Positions 24,257 to 33,813 of a stretch of DNA of 64,000 nt are shown here, in pieces. The number at the start of each line of letters is the position of its first letter. Position 1 is the stretch's first letter. Made by a program: the position numbers and the translations under genes. This DNA comes from Triplophysa rosa (lineage: Eukaryota > Chordata > Actinopteri > Cypriniformes > Nemacheilidae), in assembly GCF_024868665.1 (NCBI RefSeq), contig NC_079904.1:16370368-16434367 (forward strand), read 5' to 3'. A model generated the notes under the pieces. The model was not told the origin of the DNA. It did no database searches and saw only the letters and a program-made list of their open reading frames with translations.

Positions 24257-25357
24257 AAAAATAAATACTGGGTCTATTTAAAAAAGGGAAATAAACATGC
24301 GTTATGGATGTGACAAAAAAAGGACGCAGTTTTTGGGAGACGATAAACTTTGTAGGATTTCTGTAAAATAAAATGCACAATCCTGAAGCAATAATACCCA
24401 ATGAATGGAGAAGGGATGCCTCTTTATAGAACATTAAATAGTTACTTTATATTCATTTTCATGTGTCCATTTATGAGGAATATGTAGCGTTATGGATGTG
24501 ACAATCCTGAAAATGGCACTTACCTGACTATGAAAAATCATGCACTAAAAATAAAACAAATGCTTTACAAATTTGAAGAGAGATCTCACACGGGTATTTG
24601 AACCACCAAATGTTAAAATCTGTACTGTTACCATAGTAAAAACCGCTGGTAAAAACTTAATTTTTTCGTGGCTAGGTTGACATTTTTGCGGAATTGCCCA
24701 TAAACAAACACCATTTGCGGCGATCCGTCAAAATAAAAGTCCGGTTAACTTAAACAAACTCTCTTTGCGGCGTCCTGTCAAAATAAAAGTCCGGTTGACT
24801 TGAACAAGTTATAATACACTCACATTTTACCATACCACCCCCCTTAAATTTTTTTTATAATTTGACCACAGAGTATATTGTTTACTTTAGTAAACTGAAG
24901 TAAATGTGCTAGTAAAATTTTGCTACTTATCATAAAAAATAGAACTTGATTAAAAAATAGTACTTAAATTTAAGTAGACCTAAAAACAAAAGAAAAAAAG
25001 AAAATGTACCAGTAAGATAGTGGTTTATTAACATAATTGTACATTATACAGGTATCGGTTACAGGTAAAAAAATATATATCGGTACTCGTACTCGGTCTT
25101 TAAAAAATGGTATCAGTGCATCCCTATTGTAAACCTATATGACTTTTTACTCTGCAGAACACAAAAAAAGATGTTTTGAAGAACGTCGGTAACCAAACAA
25201 CATTGACCCCCATTGACTTCTATTGTATTGACAAAAAACACTTTCTCAAAATATCTTCTTTTGTGTTGCACCCAAGTCATATACTGTAGGTTTTGAATGA
25301 CATGAGGGTGAATAAATGATTACAGTATATGTGTTTTGAGGTGAACTTTCCCTCTAA

Positions 25358-26862
25358 TGGATTGTGAAAAAGTGATTTGTGCATTAGAGCGCCCTTGTGA
25401 GCAAATGTGTACCTTGGTGCACATGGCAATCAAATTAGCCATTATACCAATACCATTAACAAATAATATTACACACTAGAAAAATGCTGGGTTGTTTTAA
25501 CCCATGGTTTTGGAAAATAGGAGCAAACAGTTGGGTTTATCTACTTCGGCAAAGAACCAAAAACGTGACGACATCTTTGTCCTGTGAGATCCCCGTAGTG
25601 CTTCGAAAGGGTTGGAGGGATGGGGTGTAGTGAGCTGTTGGTTGCAATTCGCAATCTCACTGCTAGATGCCGCTAAAATCTCTACATTGCTCCTTTAACC
25701 TATTCTGTGTAATCCATGGTTGCATCAAACTTTTCTAGGTTAGTAAGCCAACGTTGAAACAAGTTACCAACTCATTTTTAGATGTATTTTCAGTGCAGTT
25801 GAGGATTTTTTCACTGATACATCAACGATTAATCAATTAACCGATTACACACCTTACACAGAAACACACATTTTCAAATACTGTATCCTATCCACCACTA
25901 CGGACGCCTCAGCGGGGGAAAACCACAAAAGGTTGTGAGAAGGGACACATACTGAATTTCGCTTGTGAAGGTGTGTGTGTGCATGTGGTGAATGGGGACA
26001 GTGTTGAGCTAAACCTTCATTGGGTCTCTTCCATCTGTTTTGGCTCACGCTCAAACCATGCAGTGCGAAGTCATGCTTGGATCTCACACATTCCTTCAGC
26101 TTTATACGCTCAACCGTGCGCTCACTATTTCCATCTTCAGAATTGCTCTCACGGAAAAGCTTTTCCAAAAATAGAGCGGGGCTCAGAGAGCTTATCGCGA
26201 AAACACAAAATGATTATGTTCAGTCCGCTCACAGTGACAAACCACCTGTTTGTCACGCCTGCTTTCTCTAAATCGGCCTGAGCTCCCTTGATTTCCATTC
26301 TGATCTCACTCTGTAACCTAGCAAAGACAAATCTTTTCTGCATATACCCCCCCCCAGACCCCCTACCCATTAGATTCCCTCTCCTTTTGCTGCTGTAATA
26401 GCCGAACAGCAAGTGATTATAACACCGTGGAATTTGATCTCTGTGCTGTTAAGTCACATGCTGTGACTGTAATTATTCACCCCTGAGGAGAGAGTGAGTT
26501 CCACACAACAGAAGAACAGAGCACAGAAACATTTGGGACATATTCAGCTCCAGCTTGCGAGCGCTTGGCACATTTGGTTTCCTTCCTGGTTGAGCTACAG
26601 TTGCTATCGCAATCTGGAGTGAGTTTGGGAAATTTGCCATGAAAAGATGATGTTGTCTTCACAGGCAATTGCTTTGTTAAGTTTGATCCGAAAATGTAGG
26701 CCTTCGGGGGTTTAGATTCAATGAGGCCATGTATCTGATAATGTTGTTTACATTTTTGCCTCCAAGTGAGCACAGAGGCCTCACATTGAACGGTTACTTT
26801 GCTAAGTGTGTGAGCTAAGGTGTGCATATGTTTAGAATACGCAGCCTGAGACACAGACACAT
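25358..26862. other. Gene-free stretch
   Basis: A short palindromic terminus, ctgggttgttttaaccca, near 25490 suggests a MITE fragment. Nothing else can be delimited, and the open frames near 25973-26412 overlap on both strands and look random. Confidence 0.4.
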
Positions 26863-27300
26863 GTTTAAAGGGATAGTTCACAAAAATGGCATTTATTCAC
26901 TTTCATGTCATTCAAAAATGAGTAAGACAAAATAAGATATTTTGAGCAATCTCTCAGTGATTTTGTGTCCGTACAGTGGAAGTAATATATAACTTTATGA
27001 TAATACAGTGAATGGTGACTACGGCTGTAAATAAGTGAAAAATGACCTATTTAATTCTTCACACAATACTATCATAAGGCTTAAGACAATTAGGACTATA
27101 GTGTGTGAGTCGACTCACACTCATACTTTTAAAGTGCTTTTCGGAACAGCCTCTAGTCCCCATCCACTTACATTATATGGAAAAGAGCAGTGTAAGCATT
27201 CTTCCCTATGTGTTCCACTGAGGATGAAATGTGGGTTTGAAATGACACAAAGGTGAATAAATGATGACAGAGTTTTCCGTTTTGGGTGAATTTTTTCCAT
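26863..27300. repeat. Palindromic TTAA MITE, family A, copy 5
   Basis: The left end is tttaaagggatagttcac and the right end ccgttttgggtgaatttttt. The element is longer than the other copies, with a diverged centre. Confidence 0.6.
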
Positions 27301-28847
27301 AAATGTGACGGAAAGACTCCATGTCATAAATCATACAGTGTGTGTATGTTAAGTGTATTAATGCATCAATGTGGAGTGGCATTGCCACCAGGAATGTGCT
27401 GTTTTCACTACCAAATAGACCAATTCCTCCACCTCTCCTCCACCGCTCTCCAAAAATCGCTGATGAAACTCCATAACAAACGTGTGTCACAGCGAGGGCC
27501 CTCATAACTGACACAAAGCAGAACAGGAAGAACAATTAATGATTTACCATCCAACTCAGAGAACAGCCAGTGAAAACAGAGAGAAGAATTTAAATGAGAG
27601 ACAGCGCGTTGAGGATGTGTTGAGTGTGATATTCAGATTGATTGTAGCTGAAATGAGGAGTAAAAGAACCCTTAGAAATGTAGGCCTGCAGTTTGGCTCT
27701 TTCCCCTTTGGATCGCAGCATTTTCAATAAACTTTTAGCCAGCTGCATAAATATTCACATAAATAAACACTTGCACAACCGAATAGAGCAGCAAACGGTG
27801 TCTTTTAAACACAATCAAAAGATTTTGAAAGTTGGGAGTTTAAGGATAAGACCTGAATTTTTTGAGGAACTGCTGATAAGATCATAAAATCTAAGTGAAT
27901 AACTAATCCCTGTGATTGTTGTCATATGGAGCCAGAACGCTATCGGTATCTTATCAGATTTTACAATCAGGGTGCAGTTTGATTTTCGTTCAGGTCTCTC
28001 TGTCCCACATGCTGAGCGAGAGCTCTCTGTCTCTCTGCGCAGACAAACTCGGCACAGCTCCGTGCATTCCATTCCCAGAATGCTCCTGGAGACCAGAGCT
28101 GAGTGCTCACGTGCAGAGCAGCTAAATGCGAGGAATTCTCTGAGTCTAAAAAAAGGAAGAAACAGAAAGAGACGGACAATACGAACTCGAGCAGGAGACT
28201 AAAGCAAAAATATGCAGAGTCATAGGAAAACTAATCTTAGTAGCAGAGGTGGCTGTTAGTGGGGGAGTGCTGGGGGTATTTCCTTACCCCCTCTGCTTGT
28301 TTTCAGTGGGCCAGTCTCAACACTGGGGTCTGCAGGCAGGCCTGTAGGCCTTTATTTTCCCAACGCAGGAGCCACTGAGCTGTACAGCCTGTACAGATTT
28401 TGTGTTATTACAGAGCAGGGGCAGGAGGGGTGTTCTGCGCTGAAGCAGCACAATCCAACATCCAACCCACACTCTAATCATCTCTTACCACCCAGAGAGA
28501 AGAAGAGATAGACAGAAAGAAAAAGACAAGAGGGGTGGATGGAAGGATAGGATAGATGACAAGATGAACTGACCGAGCGGTGGATGGTTATATGAACTGT
28601 TGGGAATAAATGAAGATTCTGCATGGATGAATGGATTGATCTTTGTACTGCAGGTGTCATGAGACTGTGAAAGCCTGACCACCCATAGAGCATTTTCCAC
28701 ATTATTCTGCAGTGTTACCTCTAATATTCAGTGGTGAAGGTGGTTTAGACCACGTTTAGACCATTTCCATACTATAGACATTAGAACTTTGAATTATGTT
28801 GTACAGACTTAGCACAGGTAACTAAGATATATTTTCTACAGAAAAAT
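27301..28847. other. Gene-free stretch
   Basis: No element end or coding exon was found. Short overlapping frames on both strands near 27900-28200 have no splice or homology support. Confidence 0.4.
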
Positions 28848-29328
28848 GCCTATGGATGTGACATTTGCAGTCAAAACTTGAAATATGAAAAATGTATGTA
28901 TAACCATTATATTGAACCATCTGTTTATATTTTTCTAAACCCTCTTGATCGAGTCCAGACATCAGAAAAGTCTGTACACCTTTTCTATTCAAGATTAGGG
29001 AAATAAACATGCTAGGGTGTGACAAAAAGGACACATATTTTTCAGAGATAATATAATTGTTTACAATTTCTGTGAATTAAAATGTGAAACCAGAAGTAAT
29101 CATTTGGGTCTGTATAGAACATAATTATTATACATTTCATTTTCATGTGCCCATTTTAAGAAATATGGACCTTTAATAATGTGACAATTCTAAGTGGCAC
29201 TTTATGGAAAATTATGCTTTAAAAATGTTTTAAAGAGAGACATCACACGGTTATTTTACAAAACACCAAATATTGACATCTGATGGTAAAAACCTTTAGA
29301 CAATGTCTTTTTACATTTGGAATTGCCA
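28848..29328. repeat. Element X, second uninterrupted copy
   Basis: Shares with the nest the blocks tatggatgtgacatt, ttatattgaaccatctgttt, gggaaataaacatgc and the right end ttggaattgcc. It lacks the Merlin insert, so it acts as an empty-site reference for the other copy. Confidence 0.65.
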
Positions 29329-30166
29329 CTTCCGTTTTTAAAGAAACAATGTTTAATAATTCAATTTACCGCTAATTACGGTAGCACACTATGATCAGCC
29401 ATCAGCGTTCTATATTTCGACAAGGGCAAAAAAACATAAACAAATAGGCTATTTTTCTCCCAAGAAAAACCCAAACACAGACTCCATGTTTCCACATTCC
29501 ATAAATGCTTAGCCCACTTCTTCTTTGTTTATTCTTATAAAATTGCAATTTGTGTAGCTGTTGTGTATGTTGTTTTGAAACACAATCTTTTAAAATGGGT
29601 TGGTGTGCATCACTAGAGTTCAAAAAGTGAAAAGTTGAAGTAGAAAAACGGTTTGTAGGCTGTCTAATGTGTCATCCTTCCACACATCTCGCGCTTAAAA
29701 CCGCTTGGTCGTCATTTTCATTCAATCAAGCAGCATTCGTTGTCCATAGTGTTTTGCACAGAGTAACTCTGACAGAGCACCCTATTATCCTAGGGGTCAA
29801 TTTGACCCCATTCAATGTTTAACGTCTGTAAATACATGATTGAGATCTTTTTTTGCTTCAGAATTAATGACTTTTCCTTATTTTATGGGGACAACTCAGT
29901 AAACCCAAAATTAACATGATGTGATTTTTTCAATGTCCTATACACATTTTGTATCATCAGAGTTCTTTGGGGTCAATTTGACCCCAGGCTCTTTTACCTG
30001 TATAAAACATAAGAAATGTCAAAATTTCACACACATTTGTTTTGGGTGATATTGAGGTCACTATAGCATGCTATAATTTCATAATATTCCCTATAATTTT
30101 TTATTTTCAGTATAATATTAAAAAATCTAACCTAACATAGTATTGCAGGAACCACTGATAGTTCAC

Positions 30167-30340
30167 ATGACACGGGGGTAGGGGGAATCCGAATTCTCGT
30201 GAGAACTTTGATATTTCCCATGCCATGGGTGAGGGAAAAACAAAATTCTTGCGAGAACTTTGATATTTCCGTGCCATGGGTGAGGGAAAAACAAAATTCT
30301 TGCGAGAACTTTTATATTTCATGTACCATGGGGGAGGGGA
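30167..30340 (+). repeat. Minisatellite, ~52-bp unit, three copies
   Basis: Three imperfect tandem units built around gagaactttgatatttcc, ccatgggtgaggg and aaaacaaaattcttgc lie between the left piggyBac terminus and the transposase. Read on -, they give a repeated peptide, but this is not a gene. Confidence 0.75.
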
Positions 30341-30351
30341 ATACATAATAT

Positions 30352-31857
30352 TTGTGGTTTACAAGGGAGGAGCAAACATATAAAAGTTTGCACAGAAGCC
30401 TTCTAAACCATTTGTTTTTGTGCTCTGTGGACACTCTCTTTATGCTCTCAATTGAGAATGTGTCTGAGACAGATGATAATGTTGAGGAGGACCCTGATTA
30501 CGAGGCATCCTCCTCATATGAGAATGAGACTCCTAGTGTTGACCCTCCTGTTGTCTCTCAACCACCTGTAGACACATTACCTTCCAAAAATGGAAAGTTA
30601 TTATGGTCCCGCTCCCCACTTGAATGTCAGGGTAGACTGAGTGCTGCTAATGTCATCAAAATGGTTCCAGGGCCCACCAGATATGCTGTCAGCCATGTCC
30701 AAGATATAAAATCAGCATTTGAGCTTTTCATTACACCATCAATTGATACTTAAAATGACAAACTTAGAGAGAAGGAGGGTGTATGGGGACAACTGGAAAG
30801 ACTTTGATGTGACTGACTTGCAAGTCTACATTGGGTTGCTCATTTTGGCAGGAGTGTACAAGTCAAAAGGAGAAGCAACAGCAAGCCTTTGGAATGCTGA
30901 CACTGGAATGTCAATATTTCCAGCCACAATGTCTCTAAAGACATTCCATGTTTTCTCCTGTGTTATACGCTTTGATGACAAAGAAACAAGACAGGGCAGA
31001 CGTGAGCATGACAAACTTGTAGCAATACGGGATGTATGGGGCAAGTGGGTCCAGCGATTACCCTTTCTTTATAATCCAGGCCCCCACATCACTGTGGATG
31101 AATGTCTGGTTCCATTTCGTGGGCGCTGTCCCTTCAGACAATACCTACCTGGGTGATGAACTGCTAAAAAGAAAGGTTACCATGTTGGGCACAGTGAGAA
31201 AAAATAAGCCAGAGCTTCCCTCTGAGCTGCTTGTGATGAAGAACAGAAAGGTTACATCTTCAATGTTTGCCTTCACTGAAAAAGCCACTGTTGTCTCCTA
31301 TTGCCCCAAGAAAGGTAAAAATGTCCTGTTAATGAGCACCATGCACAAAGATGCTGCTCAGAGTGCCAGAGAAGACAGAAAACCACAAATGGTCCTGGAC
31401 TACAATGAGACAAAGGGAGGGGTTGATAATTTAGGTCACAGCCACCTATAGCTGCCGACGCATGACTGCCCATTGGCCCCTTGTCATTTTCTTCAACATC
31501 ATTGATGTGAGCGCCTACAATGCCTTTGTGTTATGGAGTGAAATAAACAAAGACTGGAACAGCAGAAAACTGAGTCGAAGGAGGATTTTCCTGGAGCAGC
31601 TGGGTTACGAGTTAGTGAAACCTCATATTGAGAGAAGACGGTGCCTTCCAAGAGCATCAACGGCTGCTGCAACTGTTGTGAAGGACATCCAAATGCAGAC
31701 ACACACTCCAGTGGTTCAAGCTGCAGGCAGAAAACGTGGCAGGTGCCAAGTCTGTCCTAACAGAAATGATTCCAAGACCAGCAACACTTGTGTGAAATGC
31801 AGAAAATTTGTCTGCAAGGATCATGCACACACTTTCTGCACATCATGTGCAAAGTGA
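30352..31857 (+). pseudogene. piggyBac transposase, frameshifted and internally deleted
   Basis: Typical order: an acidic N-terminus (SETDDNVEEDPDYEASSSY), then the catalytic domain and a C-terminal cysteine-rich finger. After a frameshift near 30745 the DDD domain starts (WKDFDVTDLQVYIGLLILAG). The first catalytic Asp lies in HITVDECLVPFRGRCPFRQY. The frame ends at 31156, and the next frame resumes at LGDELLKRKVTMLGTVRKNK. A stretch of roughly 75 residues normally found between these, which holds the second catalytic Asp, is missing. KGGVDNL (third Asp region) is followed by another frame break near 31436. The end, CQVCPNRNDS...CVKCRKFVCKDH...FCTSC, keeps a full Cys/His finger. Clearly inactive. 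Confidence 0.9.
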
Positions 31858-32134
31858 TAAAAGGCTGAAATGTACCTTCTGGTGGTCGTTCATATTGCTG
31901 TTCAAATGCTGTTCATATTCTATCTAAGCTGTTTGTATTCTGTGAAACTCATATATTCATACAAAAAAGCACGTTTGCATAAAACAATTCCAGACACAAT
32001 GCTCAAATATTCTATTTATATGTGTTTTTATACGTGTTTTATATGTTCATTCTTTCTTTCTGGTTAATGAACTATTATGTGTTTCTTAATTATGTTATGA
32101 TGTTAATGATGTTCTGTTTTAGAAATAATAAATT

Positions 32135-32567
32135 GTGACCCTGGATCACAAAACCAGTCTTAAGTAGCACGGGAACGTTTTTAGTAAAAGCCAAAAATAC
32201 ATTGTATGGGTCAAAATGATCGATTTTTCTTTTATGCCAAAAATCATTAGGATATTAAGTAAAGATCATGTTCCATGAAGATATTTTGTAAATTTCTTAC
32301 CTTAAATATATAAAAACTTTATTTTTGTGAGTGGATGGCCTGCCACAGTGCCCCTGATTAACAACTTCAAAGGCCATTTTCTCAATATTTGGATTTTTTT
32401 GCGCTCTCAGATTCCTAAGTTTTAAATGGTTGTATCTCGCCCAGATATTGTCCTATTCTAACAACTCATATATCTATAGAAAGTTTATTTATCCATCTTT
32501 CAGATTATGTAAAAATCTCAATTTCGAAAAATTGACACGTAAGACTGGTTTTGTTGTCTAGGGTCAC
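32135..32567. repeat. GTGACC MITE, copy 1 (nested in piggyBac)
   Basis: The termini are gtgaccctgg and cagggtcac-type inverted repeats, with 4-bp flanking duplications aatt (32131-32134 and 32568-32571). It is highly similar to 34847-35279. Confidence 0.82.
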
Positions 32568-32959
32568 AATTGACCCCAAACATAATTCGTGTTATTATCC
32601 TTGATAAAAGAAAATTTTATCTTTTCCAAATGTTATAAATTACAAAATATATTCTTATAAATATTTTTAAAAATTAAACACCAAATATATATATACTTTA
32701 TATATCCAATTTTAGGTCAATCAGCAAGATTTTATGATGATTAGCAATTTTGTCCATAGTTGTGTAATAGGTATTTTGGATGTACGGGGGGGGAGGAGTT
32801 GTGGGTTTATTTAAAGGTCTATTTAAGGACTCACCAAATATATAAATTACCTGACACAAACCTTTTACAAAAAAATCACATTCTGGAGGTTTAAATTGCT
32901 GGGGTCAAATTGACCCCAGTGGGTAAAAGATGTTATCAGATTTTAGGGTAACCTGAGGG

Positions 32960-33229
32960 TTAACTTGCATTAGGCCTTCCTGTGCAGCGTCAACAGGTGC
33001 TGCTAACCATGACACGCCTGCAGCATGACTTGTCTGACAATATCCGATTTCCCTCCAAACTGTGACACCCGAACTTTCCAAGTGCTCATAATGACCCACA
33101 AACGCTTTGGGTAAGATTGTGTTGTCAGAGATTTCATTAGATATGTGCTTTGTCCCTTAAGACCGAAGACCGGTGACTACATAATTCATACCGGGGGGAG
33201 TGACTTACTGTCCGTGCTTTTACTGCCTG
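32960..33229. other. igfbp3 distal upstream sequence
   Basis: Unique sequence between the piggyBac right end and the igfbp3 TATA box. No specific factor site can be supported by eye. Confidence 0.4.
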
Positions 33230-33236
33230 TATAAAA
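33230..33236 (+). promoter_or_regulatory. igfbp3: TATA box of igfbp3
   Basis: TATAAAA lies 232 bp before the start codon, so transcription would start near 33260 and give a 5' UTR of about 200 nt. The call rests on sequence and distance only. Confidence 0.6.
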
Positions 33237-33467
33237 CCTGAAGTTCCCTTTAAACTCACTTACAGATGGAGAGACCCAACCGCTCGGTTTACAGTCTAGT
33301 CAAACCGACGTGACAGCACAACTCAGTCTCCACACTTAAAAGTCGAAGGCATATGTTAAAGAGCTTCAGACGTGTAACCATACATCTAGTTGAGGTGATT
33401 TGACGCCGTGCACCGTTTTCCAGACATCTTCCCCCTCGTGCGTGTGTGCGTTCAGTCCTTCGGCTCC

Positions 33468-33813
33468 ATGACGGGACTCTGTGCGCTCTGCCTGACCGCC
33501 CTGCTCGCAGCATTCGCCCGGCTGGCTGAAAACGTCAGCCCCGTGGTCCGATGCGAGCCGTGCGACGACGGAGCGCTGGTGCTGTGTAAACCGCTGCCCC
33601 GGGACTGCGCCGAGAGCGTACGGGAGCCGGGTTGCGGATGCTGCATGACGTGCGCGCTCAGCGAGGGCCAGGCGTGCGGAGTGTACACGGGGCGCTGCGG
33701 TACCGGGTTGAGCTGTCAACAGCGACCGGGGGAAAGCAAACCGCTGCAGGCTCTGCTGGAGGGACGGGGCGTGTGCGCGAAAGCACCGGACAAAGGGCCA
33801 CCTCAGGGACACG
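33468..33813 (+). CDS. igfbp3: igfbp3 coding exon 1
   Basis: Signal peptide and N-terminal IGFBP domain. The donor is ACG|GTAAGTG. The exon ends in phase 1. The ATG at 33468 is chosen because it directly precedes the hydrophobic signal sequence; the frame is open further upstream, from 33408, but without signal-peptide character. Confidence 0.95.

Larger units (their letters stand above)
17693..24257. mobile_element. Merlin DNA transposon, two-gene, with ~700-bp TIRs
   Basis: Long terminal inverted repeats (17694-18394 and 23557-24256), starting ggtaacactttctatgaagc, match at a level I judge by eye to be above 95 percent. The flanks carry an imperfect 8-bp repeat (aaataaac at 17685-17692, aaataaat at 24259-24266), in line with the 8-9 bp duplication of Merlin. 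Inside are two genes transcribed away from a shared 0.35 kb centre: a coiled-coil/CCDC106-like gene on - and an ISXO2/IS1595-type transposase on +. A Tc1-like fragment sits in a transposase intron. Confidence 0.85.
17528..24700. mobile_element. Element X: interspersed repeat with TGGGCAATTCC ends
   Basis: The ends tgggcaattcc (17528) and ggaattgccca (24690-24700) are perfect inverted repeats. The body carries the motif cgttatggatgtgaca several times (near 17542, 24299 and 24488). A second, uninterrupted copy is at 28848-29328 and reads through the place where the Merlin element sits here, so Merlin inserted into X. No target duplication is visible, and the class is not recognised. Confidence 0.65.
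17178..25126. mobile_element. hAT-type element with TAGGGATGCACC ends, itself split
   Basis: The terminal inverted repeats are tagggatgcacc on the left and gtgcatcccta on the right. It has a perfect 8-bp target duplication, ttgtaaac (17170-17177 and 25127-25134), the length typical of hAT. Its own sequence is limited to 17178-17527 and 24701-25126. It contains repeated ggtat-cggta motifs near both ends and no transposase, so it is non-autonomous. Confidence 0.85.
17114..25357. mobile_element. Family A MITE (copy 4) split by a nested transposon stack
   Basis: The left part 17114-17177 (ttttaaagttcacccaaaa...) continues, after the 8 kb insert, at 25127-25357 (gtaaacctatatgacttttt ... gaggtgaactttccctctaa). 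The two parts read as one ordinary family A element of about 290 bp. This is the outermost layer of the nest. Confidence 0.8.
29780..32959 (+). mobile_element. piggyBac-type DNA transposon relic
   Basis: The ends ccctattatcc (29780) and ggtaacctgaggg (32959) are inverted CCCT-type termini. TTAA follows at 32960-32963, while the left flank reads agca, so the left target site has decayed. The 17-bp palindrome ggggtcaatttgacccc occurs at 29793 and 29969, with a near copy at 32901 (subterminal repeats). The interior holds a broken piggyBac transposase, a minisatellite and a nested GTGACC MITE. Confidence 0.85.

Noticed and set aside
30107..30346. Repeat peptide on the - strand (SSRKNFVFPSPMA units)
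   Set aside because: Produced by a 52-bp minisatellite inside the piggyBac relic, not by a gene.
33366..33812. 148-codon antisense open frame
   Set aside because: Shadow of igfbp3 exon 1, whose GC-rich third positions keep the opposite strand open.
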